64,000 nucleotides of DNA from Cheilinus undulatus (lineage: Eukaryota; Chordata; Actinopteri; Labriformes; Labridae), in the NCBI RefSeq assembly GCF_018320785.1, contig NC_054886.1:32967732-33031731 (forward strand), in the 5' to 3' direction. This document shows, piece after piece, positions 9,469-19,084 of this stretch. The notes beneath the pieces were generated by a model that saw nothing but the letters and a program-made list of their open reading frames with translations, had not been told where the DNA came from and did not search any database. Made by a program: the position numbers and the translations under genes. Numbering within the stretch: position 1 is the stretch's first letter; each line of letters opens with the position of its first letter.

Positions 9469-12400
9469 CTGCAGGAAAAAACACAGAGAAGAAACGGTTA
9501 ATAAACCGTTAATAAAGTGAATATCTAAAGAATTAAAGCTTTGGTTAAAGGAGGTTTACATCAGTTCACAACTCTCGTCTCACTTCCTGTTGTCAGCCAG
9601 TGTTGCTGCTTTGCTGTCGCCATGAAGACAAGCTCAACCTGTTAGCCACAATCTTTGGTCTGCATCACCACCAGCTACCTCTGTCTGTGACATTTAGGTT
9701 CTTGGAACTGCAGGTTTGAGAGGTTTACCACCAACATTTATTTATCTCATGATTACTTTGTTCAGAGGTGTTTTCACGCGATCACACAGGAGGAAATATA
9801 TATTCTTATCCTTCCTCTAAAACTGAAGGTATTTCTATTTTTTCTTGATTTTAATGAAGAATAATCAGAGCTGGTGAATCATGGATGTTTGTTTGAAAAA
9901 GATTATTAAAGCCTTTATCCCTCTGTAAATTTGCTTTGATGGTTTTCATTGTCTGACTTTGCTCATCTCATGTAGCGCTGACTATGGAGGGAAAAGGAAG
10001 AAAGTCTGGAAAGGTGTTGGAATTTCTTGCCACTCAGTGGCACCTTTTACTCGTACAACCCCACTTCCAAAAAAGTTGGAGCGCTGTGTAAAATGTTAAC
10101 AAAAACAGAAGTCAAGGATCATCAAATCCCCCCAAACCCGTATTTTATTCATAAACAACATATCAGATGTTGAAAATGAGACTTTTTAACATTTCATGAA
10201 AAATATTAGCTCATTTTCAATCTGATCACAGCAACACACCCAAAAAAGCTGGGACAGGGAACAAAAGGCTGGAAGAGTAAACTGTACTGATGAAAAGCAG
10301 CTGGAGCAGCATTTTGCAATTAATTAGGTTAATTTGCAGCAGGTCAGTAACATGACTGCGTATGAAAGGAGCATTTTAAAGAGACAGATTCTCTCAGAAG
10401 TAAAGATGGGCAGAGGTTTACCAATCAGTGGTAAACTGAGTTAATGCACTGCATTAAAAAAAGGCATGACTCTGGACTGAAATCGCTGCATGGGCTCAGG
10501 AACACTTCCAGAAATCATTGTCTGTCAGCACAGTTGGCCGTGCCATCCACCAATGACAGTTAAAGCTGGATCATGGAGAGAAGAGCTATATGTGAACAGG
10601 ATCCAGAAACACCGCCATCTTCTCTGGACCAAAGCTCATTTAACTTGGACTGAGGAAACATGGAAAACTGTTCTGTGGTCAGAGGAAACCACAGACGTCG
10701 TGTCCTGTGGACTCAAGAGTTGCAGTTTTTGCAACTTTAAAACAATTTTTCCGAACTTTTAACCCCTTTTTGATACTTTTTGCCTCTTTGATCCAATTTT
10801 AGCATGATTTTAACCCCTTTTAAATGACTTTTCCTGCATGTTTTATCCCCTTTGTGCCACTCTTTTATCCATTTTTGCCACTTTTCTTATATTTCTGCCA
10901 CATTTTAACCCCTTTCATACATTTTTTCAACAATTTTTTCAACTTTAAAACCATTTTTCCCACTTTTAACCTATTGTTGTTAGTTTTTGCCTCTTTAATC
11001 CAATTTTAGCATGATTTTAACCCCTTTAAAACCACTTTTCCTGCATGTTTATCCCTTTGTGCCACACTTTTCTCCATTTTTGCCACTGTTTAACCCCTTT
11101 TATTATATTTTTTACATTTTTTGCGACTTTGAAAGCATTTTCCCCACTTTTAACCCATTGTTGCTACTTTTTGCCTCATTAACCCAGTTATTGAAAGATT
11201 TTAACCCCCTCTAAACCACTTTTCCTGCATGTTTTATCCCCGTTATGCCACTCTATTATCAATTTTCGCTGTTTTTCTTCTATTTCTGCCACTTTTTAAC
11301 CCCTTTTCTTGACTTTCTTGCACTATTTTTTGTCATTTGTAACCAGTTTTTGATACCTTTTGCCCCTTTTTCCTCCTTTATCATTTTGTGACACATTTTA
11401 ACCTCTTTTCACAACTTTTTTCTGATAATTTTTGCAGCACTTCTGCCAACCTTAACTGTTTTTTTTGTAATATCGACTTATTTTGACAGTAAATTTCTGT
11501 AAAAACAGATCAAATGTTAAGTTGTTATAAAAATATTTCAATATTAATTGTTTGTGGGATGGATTTAACAGCTACAGACATTTAAAGCAAAAGGATGCTC
11601 TTAAAATCTTCTTTTCCTCCTGTTCTGAATTTACCGATCTTTTGGGGGCCGGACAGGAAGTTTTGGGGGTCCTGATCCGGCCCCCCAGGCCGCCAGTTGA
11701 TGATCAGTGATTTAAAGCATCATAAAAGGAAAATTCCAGCAAAGAAGACCCAGGACTGTTGAGCAGCTAGAATCCTACATCAGACAATAATGGGACAACA
11801 TTCCTCTCCAACTCCTTCCCAGACGTTTACAGGCTGTTGTTAAAAGAAGAGGGGATGCTACACAGTGGTAAACATGGCCCTGTCCCTACTTTTTTGAGAT
11901 GTGTTGCTGCCCTCAAATCCAAAATGAGCTGATATTGTTCATGAAATGGATCTGATCTGATCTGTTGTTTTTGAACAGAATATGACTGAATGGGATTTGA
12001 TAATCAGTGCATCCTGTTTTGATTCACACAACGCCTCAACTTTTTTGGAATTAGGGTTGTAGTTTTTCAACACGGGTGTCTACACTTAGTTTGATTTAGA
12101 ATAGGTTAATCTGAGCTACAAATGCAGATTCAAATATGCCGTCCAAACTGGCCCAAAAGTCCAACCTTTAAACGTCTAACCAAAAATGATCAACACAAAG
12201 TGTTCTTACCTCGAGCCTTCATGCGGAACGTGTAAATACAGACACAGAGTATGATTGTGTAGAGGATGAAGAGCAGGATGGAGCACACCAGCTTGGGCAC
12301 AGACATGATAGGAGGATGAGGAGTTGTGGGGGGAGGTGAGGTAGGAGCAGGCCGATCTGTGAGGAGGAGAAACACCATCAGGACATCCATCCATCCAACT

Positions 12401-15400
12401 GGGCCTCATTGGGAAGATGCTTTCCTTCTAAACCAGGTATCCTAAGGACTCCCCATGCCTGAAGAGGTACATAATCTCTCTGGGAAGTTTTGGGTCTTTC
12501 AAAATGAAAGAGGTAGATGTTCTGACATTTACAAGGGGAGGCTTAAATTTACAACACAGAGTAGAGTTTTTAATGGATGCAGTGTGGACAGCAAGCATGC
12601 AATTCTGGAGAACTTCCATGCAATGCCTGATGCCCACATACTGTTAGGAAGAACGCAGCTGGAGCATTTCAGGCATCGGACTGGGATGGTGCAACCATCC
12701 AGATGGGAGAATTTTCTGTTGTAGATCTGAACTTGCTGGGGGTTCTTATGTCAAGTCTCGCCTGGAACTTGGAACTGCTAAGGGTGCCAGTAAGACTAAT
12801 ATCTGGGACAACTTACTTAGCCTGCTGCTACCCTGAACCATCCCAGGAAAATTGAAGAAGGGGTACATAATCCCTCTCGCAAGTTTTGGGTCTGACCTGT
12901 GGTCTCTTCCCCAGAAGACTTAACAGTGGAGCTAACCAGTAGGAACCCTTACCAGATCCCTGAACTACAACTGTCACCATTAGTTTTTTTGCATCCAAAA
13001 TGAAATCAGTAGATGTCCTGATGTTTACAAGCAGAGACTGAAATGTCCAAGACAGAGAGTACAGTTTCTAACAGATGCAGCGTGGACAGCCAGCATCATG
13101 ACTGTGCAATGTCAAACAATGCCTGACACTCATATGCTGTTAGGACGCGATGCAAGAGATAGGACAGAAGGGGGAAGCTCAGAATAGAGTTGCTACTCCT
13201 TTGCATCGTAGGAAAACAGTTGAGTCAGTTGGGAGGGTCTTCTGAAATGTGATCTGCCAATGTAACTATGACTACAAAAGGAAACCAGAACACTTCCTAT
13301 GATCCAGACATATGAGCTCTTATTCTATATTTATGTGTAGACTGTGTCAGCAGAGATTAGCTAAATAGCATGAAGGCGAAACAATCAGACTTTGTTGTCA
13401 CCTCTCACTGCCAGCCAGCTCTGCGGCGACCCTCCTTTTGTTGGGTGTTCACACTTGTAGAAACCTTCATCAGACGTGGACACTGCTGGGAGGACCATCT
13501 GTCCTCCTGGCTCTTTACCGATAAAAGCTCCATCTTTGAAGAAACTTGCTGTAAAGTTTGATGTAGAATCATCCTCATTTTCTTCCTTGTAGGAGCAGCG
13601 AAGTGTCACTTTGTCTCCCTCTGGCACAGGAAATCCCGGGATTTCCAGGATCACAACTTTATCTGAGACAGAAAAGAATATTCTATTAAAAGACGTTAGC
13701 GTAGCGTGCGTTTTGTCTCCCAAGAGGACACTTGAGCGTGCGTTTTGGCTCCCAAGAGGGCACTTGTTTTTTAACAATTGGGCCACGAGGGGGGGCGATG
13801 GCTCCCCCTGCACCCACCACCCCTCACCCCTCCCTGTGCACACCACTGGTTTTTTTGTCATGATGCCGCCAGGTTTTTCAATGAAAAAGCAGAAAAAAAT
13901 ATGTATTTTCAATATACAACATCCAAAGTAGTTTTTGTGCTGAATTATTAAAGCCTGGAATATGTCAATGATTAGCAGCAGCACTGAGTTTCACAAATTA
14001 TTATGTTCTGCATGTTTTTTCTCCATATGCTAAATATGCTCAAAGTGACGTCATCTGGTGTAGATAAGAAATAATTTTTTTAGTTCCAAGGCAAAAGCCC
14101 AGGTTGACATCCAGATATAATAAAATGCATGTATTATGCTTTAATGGAATTGGGATCAAAAATGTCAGCTTAAATGTGTTTCTATGGAGCATTTTTGGTG
14201 CTTAAAAGCTTGAGTCTAACTCTTACTTGTAAAAGGTGTATTTTAGTTTTACTGTAGGGCTGAGCTGGAAATAACAAGATCAGATCAAAATACACAATCT
14301 TGCCAAAATTCATGCCACATACATGAACACGGCTGAAATGATCAGAAAATGAAGAATGAAAAGTGTGCACCACCTCCCAAAAAACAAATCAATCACTGAC
14401 CCATATTTAGTGTTTTTGGTATTACCTGTAACTATGATGTTGATGATGTTGCTGCATTTCCCATCCGTAGACTCACACCAGTACGCTCCGCTGTCTCGTT
14501 CATTGGGATAACGAGAGAAGCAGGAGAAATCCTTGTTCAGTGTCCCCCAGCCGGGCTGACACGGCTCAGACGTGATGAAGGAGGTGTTTCTTTTCACCAT
14601 CCAGACACTAGAGTTAGCCGGCGTCTCACATTCCATGGTGAAGCCCTCATACTGAAAGAACTGAGATTTGTTGGGGTTGACTCTCAGAGTGGCTGTGGAA
14701 AATCATCACAAAGGGGTCAAACACAAAGCACTGTCGAGTCTGCTTTCAGTCCCCTTTACTTATTATTCAGGATGCCCTAAATCAGGGATCACCAGCCACG
14801 TTTGCACAAAAGCCAGATTGTTTTCTTGGCAGACATTGTGGAGGCCAGACTGTTAATTAAGCAAATGACATCTTCAGAGATGTTTTGATTTCCTTTGAAA
14901 TGCACCTTATTTTAGGCATTAGCAGTAAATTCACTCCCTACTGCAGCCAGCCACAAGGGGGCGACTGAAATATTTTTCCTATATATTATTCCTTTTATTG
15001 ACTGTTTCAAGGTTCAAAATCTGTTTAGAAACCCTCACAGGGTTAGGCTAAGTCTGTTGACAGTCCTAATCTAAAGACATCCACGTAATACTGAGGAAAG
15101 TCTGCGAAGAATGCTGTCGCCATGGCAGTTCTTTTGTTTGCCATGAAACAGGAAGTAAAACTTTTGGACGAACAGCAAACATTAATAAAAGAACAATGAA
15201 AGCAATAAAACAATGAAAATAAAAACGACATAATACTGTAAAAATTTTTGAATATTAAAAAGTTAATGAAATAAGATTAAAAAGATGTGTATTTATTGTG
15301 TTTTTACTTTTTAAACATCCAGAGATGATTGTGATTTAAATGTCCAAAGGCAGTCAGGCCCAAATTTCTGGGATATAAACACAGAAAGCTGTTCCTAGTA

Positions 15401-16297
15401 CCCGTGTGAGTCACATCAAGGCTGGGGGAACAGTGAAATAAAGTTAGGCAGAAGTGGGAAGTTAGAAAATCATGTTTTCACATCTGCTTTTTTCTGGTTA
15501 AAATTCCTGACAGAGCATTCTGAACAAGCAGTGCTTTGAAAATTCACTTTTTGGGTAGTAAACGGTAAAAGGGAGTTCCAATAAACTAAACAGATGATAA
15601 TAAAGGCAGGAATGATCGTTTCAGCATTTTTCTCTGGTAAAAAAACATCTTACTTTGGCAATGTTGAAGTGTTTGTGAAAACTTAAATCTGAATCTAAAA
15701 CCTCTCCTAAGTTTGCGATGCTTGTTTAAATGTGATTGTTAAAACTGCTGTATTTGTGTTTTCTCTCTTGCTGCTTTGGCTCCGTCTAAAATAATTTCAG
15801 TTTTATTTTCATGTTGTTTTGGAAAGTTCTTGCTCATCCAGACATTAACACCAGCGATGAGTGAAGTGGGGTCATCAGGGGAAACACAGATGTATAACTG
15901 AGTATCGTCGGCATAGAGGCGACTTTTTTTACATTATGATGAGTTACGATGTCCTCAGACTGAAGCAGATTGGTCTCCATCTGATACACACAATTCTATT
16001 TACAGGATTAAAATGATGATAAACAAAGACTTTAGAGAGCATCTTCATATTTAAAAATAAAGCAGATAATTCTCACTACAAAGAACAAAGTAGGTCAGGA
16101 AGAAAAAGTTTTGTTTTATGATCCATAATACATCAAATTATCAAGGTGGTGTTTCAGAATTTGATTTGTAAGCAGCTGAGACTTTAAGGAAGTCTGGTTA
16201 GTAATAGAGCAGACAGATATGAGAGCATAGAGACTGTTATTTATCAAAAAAAGTAAATTCACCTACCAAGCATCAGGCAGAGCGTTGTAATCTCCAT
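9419..16297 (-). CDS. Fc-receptor-like two-Ig-domain membrane protein
   Basis: Five exons are inferred from splice sites and phase: 16297-16267, 14692-14426, 13662-13402, 12356-12210 and, less surely, 9468-9419. Joined, they give 756 nt, a 251-residue type I membrane protein. Residues 1-10 begin the signal peptide. Residues 11-99 and 100-186 are two Ig domains with canonical cysteine pairs. A Pro/Thr stalk and one TM helix follow, then a tail of about 20 residues. [15 protein letters not shown] at the start of domain 1 is typical of teleost Fc gamma receptor/FCRL-like proteins, which bind antibody or related ligands on leukocytes; the ligand here is unknown. No ITAM or ITIM is visible. Every exon junction is phase 1, the IgSF norm. 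Introns carry a Tc1-like element, tandem duplications and LINE debris. Confidence 0.75.
10056..12059 (+). mobile_element. Tc1/mariner-like element, degenerate, with a hAT insertion
   Basis: The ends are inverted copies (CAACCCCACTTCCAAAAAAG and, inverted, CAACCCTAATTCCAAAAAAG) bounded by TA at 10054-10055 and 12060-12061. A transposase-like frame remains at 10490-10720 ([28 protein letters not shown]), and its continuation is recognisable at about 11715-11900. Between them lies a pyrimidine-rich hAT-like insertion. Stops and frameshifts show it is inactive. It occupies the intron before the last putative exon of the Fc-receptor-like gene. Confidence 0.65.
10720..11709. mobile_element. hAT-derived insertion with TTTTGCCACTTT array, nested in Tc1-like element
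   Basis: It interrupts the Tc1-like transposase frame. The interior is the same TTTTTGCCACTTTTAACCC array as at 5629-6514. The right end CCCCAGGCCGCCAGTTGATG then ATCAGTG resembles a fish hAT terminus. The left end is unclear. Confidence 0.5.
12210..12356 (-). CDS. Fc-receptor-like exon 4, stalk and transmembrane helix
   Basis: The acceptor CTCCTCCTCACAG and donor G|GTAAGA frame a 147-nt exon, phase 1 at both ends. It encodes a Pro/Thr-rich stalk, then [20 protein letters not shown] as the membrane helix and a basic stop-transfer FRMKARG. Confidence 0.75.
12455..13160 (+). repeat. Diverged tandem duplication within the Fc-receptor-like intron
   Basis: Segments 12455-12660 and about 12865-13150 are copies about 410 bases apart. 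Both run GTACATAATC, AAGTTTTGGGTCT, CAAAATGAAA, GTAGATGT, CTGA, TTTACAAG, then a GCATGCAGTGTGGACAGC-like stretch, CAATGCCTGA and ATACTGTTAGGA. A LINE tail lies between them. Confidence 0.6.
12735..12860 (+). mobile_element. RTE-like LINE 3' tail fragment
   Basis: CTGGGACAACTTACTTAGCC, TGCTGCTACCCTGAACC and AATTGAAGAAGG follow the order of the Rex3/RTE 3' end seen better at 17330-17400. Confidence 0.4.
13402..13662 (-). CDS. Fc-receptor-like exon 3, Ig domain 2
   Basis: The acceptor CTGTCTCAG precedes it; 261 nt, phase 1 at both ends. Residues include [18 protein letters not shown] at the start, an [13 protein letters not shown]' region, and [10 protein letters not shown] at the F strand. The donor is GTGACA, which is weaker than consensus. 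NFT is a potential N-glycosylation site. Confidence 0.8.
13690..13870. repeat. Short tandem duplication and hAT-like terminus
   Basis: GTGCGTTTTGTCTCCCAAGA and GTGCGTTTTGGCTCCCAAGA stand as a 35-bp tandem pair. GTGCACACCACTG downstream resembles a hAT end, and a partner-like fragment lies near 40600. Confidence 0.4.
14426..14692 (-). CDS. Fc-receptor-like exon 2, Ig domain 1
   Basis: The acceptor TTTTCCACAG precedes it and the donor G|GTAATAC follows; 267 nt, phase 1 at both ends. It encodes [15 protein letters not shown], the B-strand Cys in FTMEC, a Trp in SSVWMV, an extra pair-like CQPGW...FSC, and DSGAYWC at the F strand. This is a canonical C2-type Ig fold. Confidence 0.8.
14777..14860. 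mobile_element. hAT-like terminal fragment
   Basis: TCAGGGATCACCAGCCACG followed by a decayed flank looks like a fish hAT terminus. Only one end is visible. Confidence 0.25.
15560..15972 (-). mobile_element. Non-LTR retrotransposon reverse-transcriptase fragment
   Basis: On the minus strand [10 protein letters not shown] contains the YADD catalytic motif (15904-15915), followed by [20 protein letters not shown] and, after frame breaks, [19 protein letters not shown]. The order matches fish Rex1/L2/CR1-class LINE palms and thumbs. It lies in intron 1 of the Fc-receptor-like gene on the same strand. Confidence 0.7.
16267..16297 (-). CDS. Fc-receptor-like exon 1 (signal peptide start)
   Basis: ATG at 16297-16295 gives [10 protein letters not shown] and then a phase-1 donor (G|GTAGGT). 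It is short for a signal peptide. In FCR/FCRL genes of mammals the signal is split over two exons, the second a 21-bp mini-exon. A phase-compatible mini-exon could hide in the 1.57-kb intron. Confidence 0.6.
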
Positions 16298-16370
16298 TTT
16301 GTGTGTGATAATGTGACAGCTGAGTTATGTTTTTTCCATAAGTCAACCACATCCTGACAGAACACAGGAA

Positions 16371-16378
16371 ATTATATA
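16371..16378 (-). promoter_or_regulatory. TATA-like box of the Fc-receptor-like gene
   Basis: TATATAAT on the minus strand lies about 75 bases before the ATG, followed by TTTCCTGTG, an Ets-like (TTCC) site. Spacing suits a short 5' UTR. Confidence 0.4.
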
Positions 16379-16796
16379 GACCACCTCACAAAAGCCACAG
16401 ATGTATAATGAACGTCACACATTTTTAAAAACACATCTGCTCAGTTTATAAGTACTAAACAGTACCTGAGGCTCAGATCAGATTTACATGAAACCAAAAA
16501 AATCTAAAATTTCAAAAAAGTGGTTTCAGGTACTTCCTCTGAGAAACTGAAAGTAAAAACCCACAGCTTAAACAAAGACAGAGATGCTGACTCAACTACA
16601 CATCCCAATGCAAACATCAAACCTTCATGCCAAAACAACAGAAACAAAAAAAGCTACTCTTTAAATTTCAAACTTAATTCAAACAAATTCTATGATTTAA
16701 GCCTTTTATATTAAACGTCTTTCATGGATTTATGACATTATTCAGCTTCTTGAGACATCTATTTTAAAGTCAGGATCTAACGAGGAGAGGTTAGAA

Positions 16797-16945
16797 GAGG
16801 CAAAACTGGGTTAAAGCAGCAAAAGTGGGCAAAAATAGGTGGAAAGTGGCATAAATGAAAAAAAAAAAACACAGTGGTGGATCAATTTAAAGGAGGCAGA
16901 AGTGGGTTACAGTAATGCAAAAGTTGAAAAAATGGATTAAAATGA
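16797..16945 (-). repeat. Short TTTTGCCACTTT-family array
   Basis: GCAAAAGTGGGCAAAAATAGG and similar words are the reverse complement of the array unit found in the hAT elements of this window. Confidence 0.5.
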
Positions 16946-17009
16946 GAGATCTACAGGCAGATAGGTGCTGCATCAGTGGTGAGGAGGGAGCTGAGCCGAG
17001 AGGCAAAGC

Positions 17010-17412
17010 TCTCAGTTTACTGGCTGATCTTCCTCCCAACCCTCACCTGTGGTCATGAACTCTGGGTAATGACCCAAAAAATGAGATCGCGGATCCAAGC
17101 GGTCTAAATGAGTTTCCTTCGGAGGGTGTCTGGGCTCAGCCTTAGAGATAGGGTGAGGAGCTCAGACATCCAGAGGAAGCTAGGAGTAGAGCCGGTGGGG
17201 GTATTCCAGGCAGATACGTCTGGGACGAGACCTCAGGGAAGACCCAGAATGCGCTGGAAAGATTACATATCCTGTCAGGTCTGGGAACGCCTCAGGATCC
17301 CCCAGAAGGAGTTGGAAAGTGTCGCTGGGTAAAAGGACGTCTGGGTGGACTTGCTTCACCTACTGCCCCCATGACCCGGCCCAGGATAACTGGAAGAAGA
17401 TGGATGGATGGA
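17010..17412 (+). mobile_element. Rex3/RTE-like LINE 3' end
   Basis: The frame 17108-17332 includes LSLRDRVRSSDIQRKLGVEP, RPQGRPRMRWKDYIS and WERLRIPQKELESVAG, the C-terminus of fish RTE-type (Rex3-like) proteins, with a short internal deletion after GVEP. The 3' end is the tetranucleotide tail GGATGGATGGA typical of this group. It is 5' truncated. Confidence 0.75.
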
Positions 17413-18114
17413 CCTTTAATGTAAGAGCTCCAGTCCTGACATTCAGTCGTTCAGTCTACTGTTCATCAGTGCTGTAGAGAGAGAAGGGAGCAGTCTGAGA
17501 AAAACCTGGAGCAACAGAGGAAGAGGACTGTTCAGATACAGACTGCCATCTGCTGGTTAAATAGAACACCTACATCCATCTAGAAAAGTCCCACCTCAAT
17601 CACCCTGATTCTACTGCAGTTGTCCTCTGTTAAAACATGTCCTTACATGACTTTAATCTTCCATATTCTAACTTTAACCTTATAATTTTGATCTGTAATC
17701 TCAGATTTCTGACTTTAATCTCATATTTTTTCTCAGTTTTGAAAATAAACATCTCGCTTTTTTCAGTTGCCCTTCTGCTCTTTAGTTTAGATATTTCTTC
17801 TAATGCCAGTAAAGTATTTTTAATAAAATGATGAGAGTTTTACATTAAGATTAATTTTACAACATGTCAAATAAAATCAGTTCAAAGAAAATAAATGTTT
17901 TGAGAAAAAGTAAATACAAAATGTGAGCTGTTTTATCTACTAAATGTAGATTTAAATGCTTGACAGTAAAATGACCAAAATGTGACAAAAACTGAAAATA
18001 TATTTGAACGGAGCTAAAAACTAAAAGTCCGACTTAATTCAAATAGCTGCCAAATTCAACGCCGCTCAGCCCTGACACTTTCTCATTTTTATAACATAAA
18101 CACAAACTTCATCA

Positions 18115-18570
18115 ATAATGTCTCCAGTCATAATGAAGTGCTTCGAGAAACTGATCAGAAGCATCATCCAAGGACTTCTGCCCACATTTGACCTTCACCA
18201 GTTCACATATAGAGAAATCAGATCAACAGAGGACGCCATAGCCATAGTCCTCTACACCACCCTGACCCACATAGAACAAAAAAACAGTTACACCAGGCTT
18301 CTTTTCATTGACTTTAGCTCATCCGCCCAGCACACCACCAGTTCAACCTGCTACCCTCAGGAAGACGGTTCAGGACAGTAAGAGCCAAAACTAACAGACT
18401 GAAAAACAGCACCTGTCCCAGAGCAGTTTCAATAATCAATGAACACTCTCAACGTAATATTATTTATTAGAGTGCCTTTTTTTGTTTATGTATTTCTTTT
18501 GCACTGAATGGAACTGCACACAATTTCGTTGTACTTGTGTACAAGGACGATAAAGATTCTGATTCTGATA
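18115..18570 (+). mobile_element. L2-like LINE fragment, internally deleted
   Basis: Residues MKCFEKLI, QFTYREIRSTEDAI and RLLFIDFSS are reverse-transcriptase fingers/palm of an L2-type LINE. The sequence then jumps directly to the 3' tail. The tail has AATTTCGTTGTACTTGTG, ACGATAAAGATTCTGATTCTG, a usual L2-type end. It lies just upstream of the gene A promoter region. Confidence 0.75.
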
Positions 18571-18834
18571 CATGTTTTTTAAAGATATCTCTATATTTCA
18601 TAAAGTCCTGATAAATGTCCTAGCCCTGCTTCAGGATCATGTTGGCCATTTTCTTAAATGAGCTGGTACAGCAGAGCTTTGGTCTTTAGAAATACAATAA
18701 AACCAAAGTAAAAGAATAAAATAAGTGTTTGGTGATGTTCAGATATGTCCCAATCAGTCTGACATGTTAGTGATGATATATCAGGATAATAACAGTATCA
18801 AAACTGGACAGTCCTGTACAAGCATGAACCTGTC

Positions 18835-19005
18835 GGCGCCTGTGTGATGAAGGTTAGACGTGACTGATGAAAGTGAAAGCAAACGAAAGTCAAGATCAAC
18901 GTCTGAGAGCAGAGCTGTATTTTTACTTCTCTCTCTTTTTATTGTTTTTTTAAATGATTGATTCCTTTCTCCTGATCAATCCTGGTCATTGATATTATAA
19001 CTGAA
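18835..19005 (+). promoter_or_regulatory. 5' flank of gene A, shared with gene B
   Basis: ACCTGTCGGCGCCTGTGTGATGAA, AGAGCAGAGCTGTA, CTCCTGATCA and neighbours align with 61735-61893 upstream of gene B. This marks a duplicated promoter/5' UTR. No clear TATA box was seen. Confidence 0.55.
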
Positions 19006-19084
19006 ATGGACCTGAAGAAGGTGTTGGTGTTGACTTTTCTCTCATTCCCTCCCATGGTCAACGCTCCTCCTATCAGCCTGACAG
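19006..19084 (+). CDS. Gene A exon 1, signal peptide
   Basis: ATG at 19006 encodes MDLKKVLVLTFLSFPPMVNA followed by PPISLT and a phase-1 donor G|GTGAGA. The flank of the donor (GTGAGAGAT...TGCCATTATCAGTGACAGT) is shared with gene B at 61973 onward, confirming orthologous exon structure. Confidence 0.75.
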
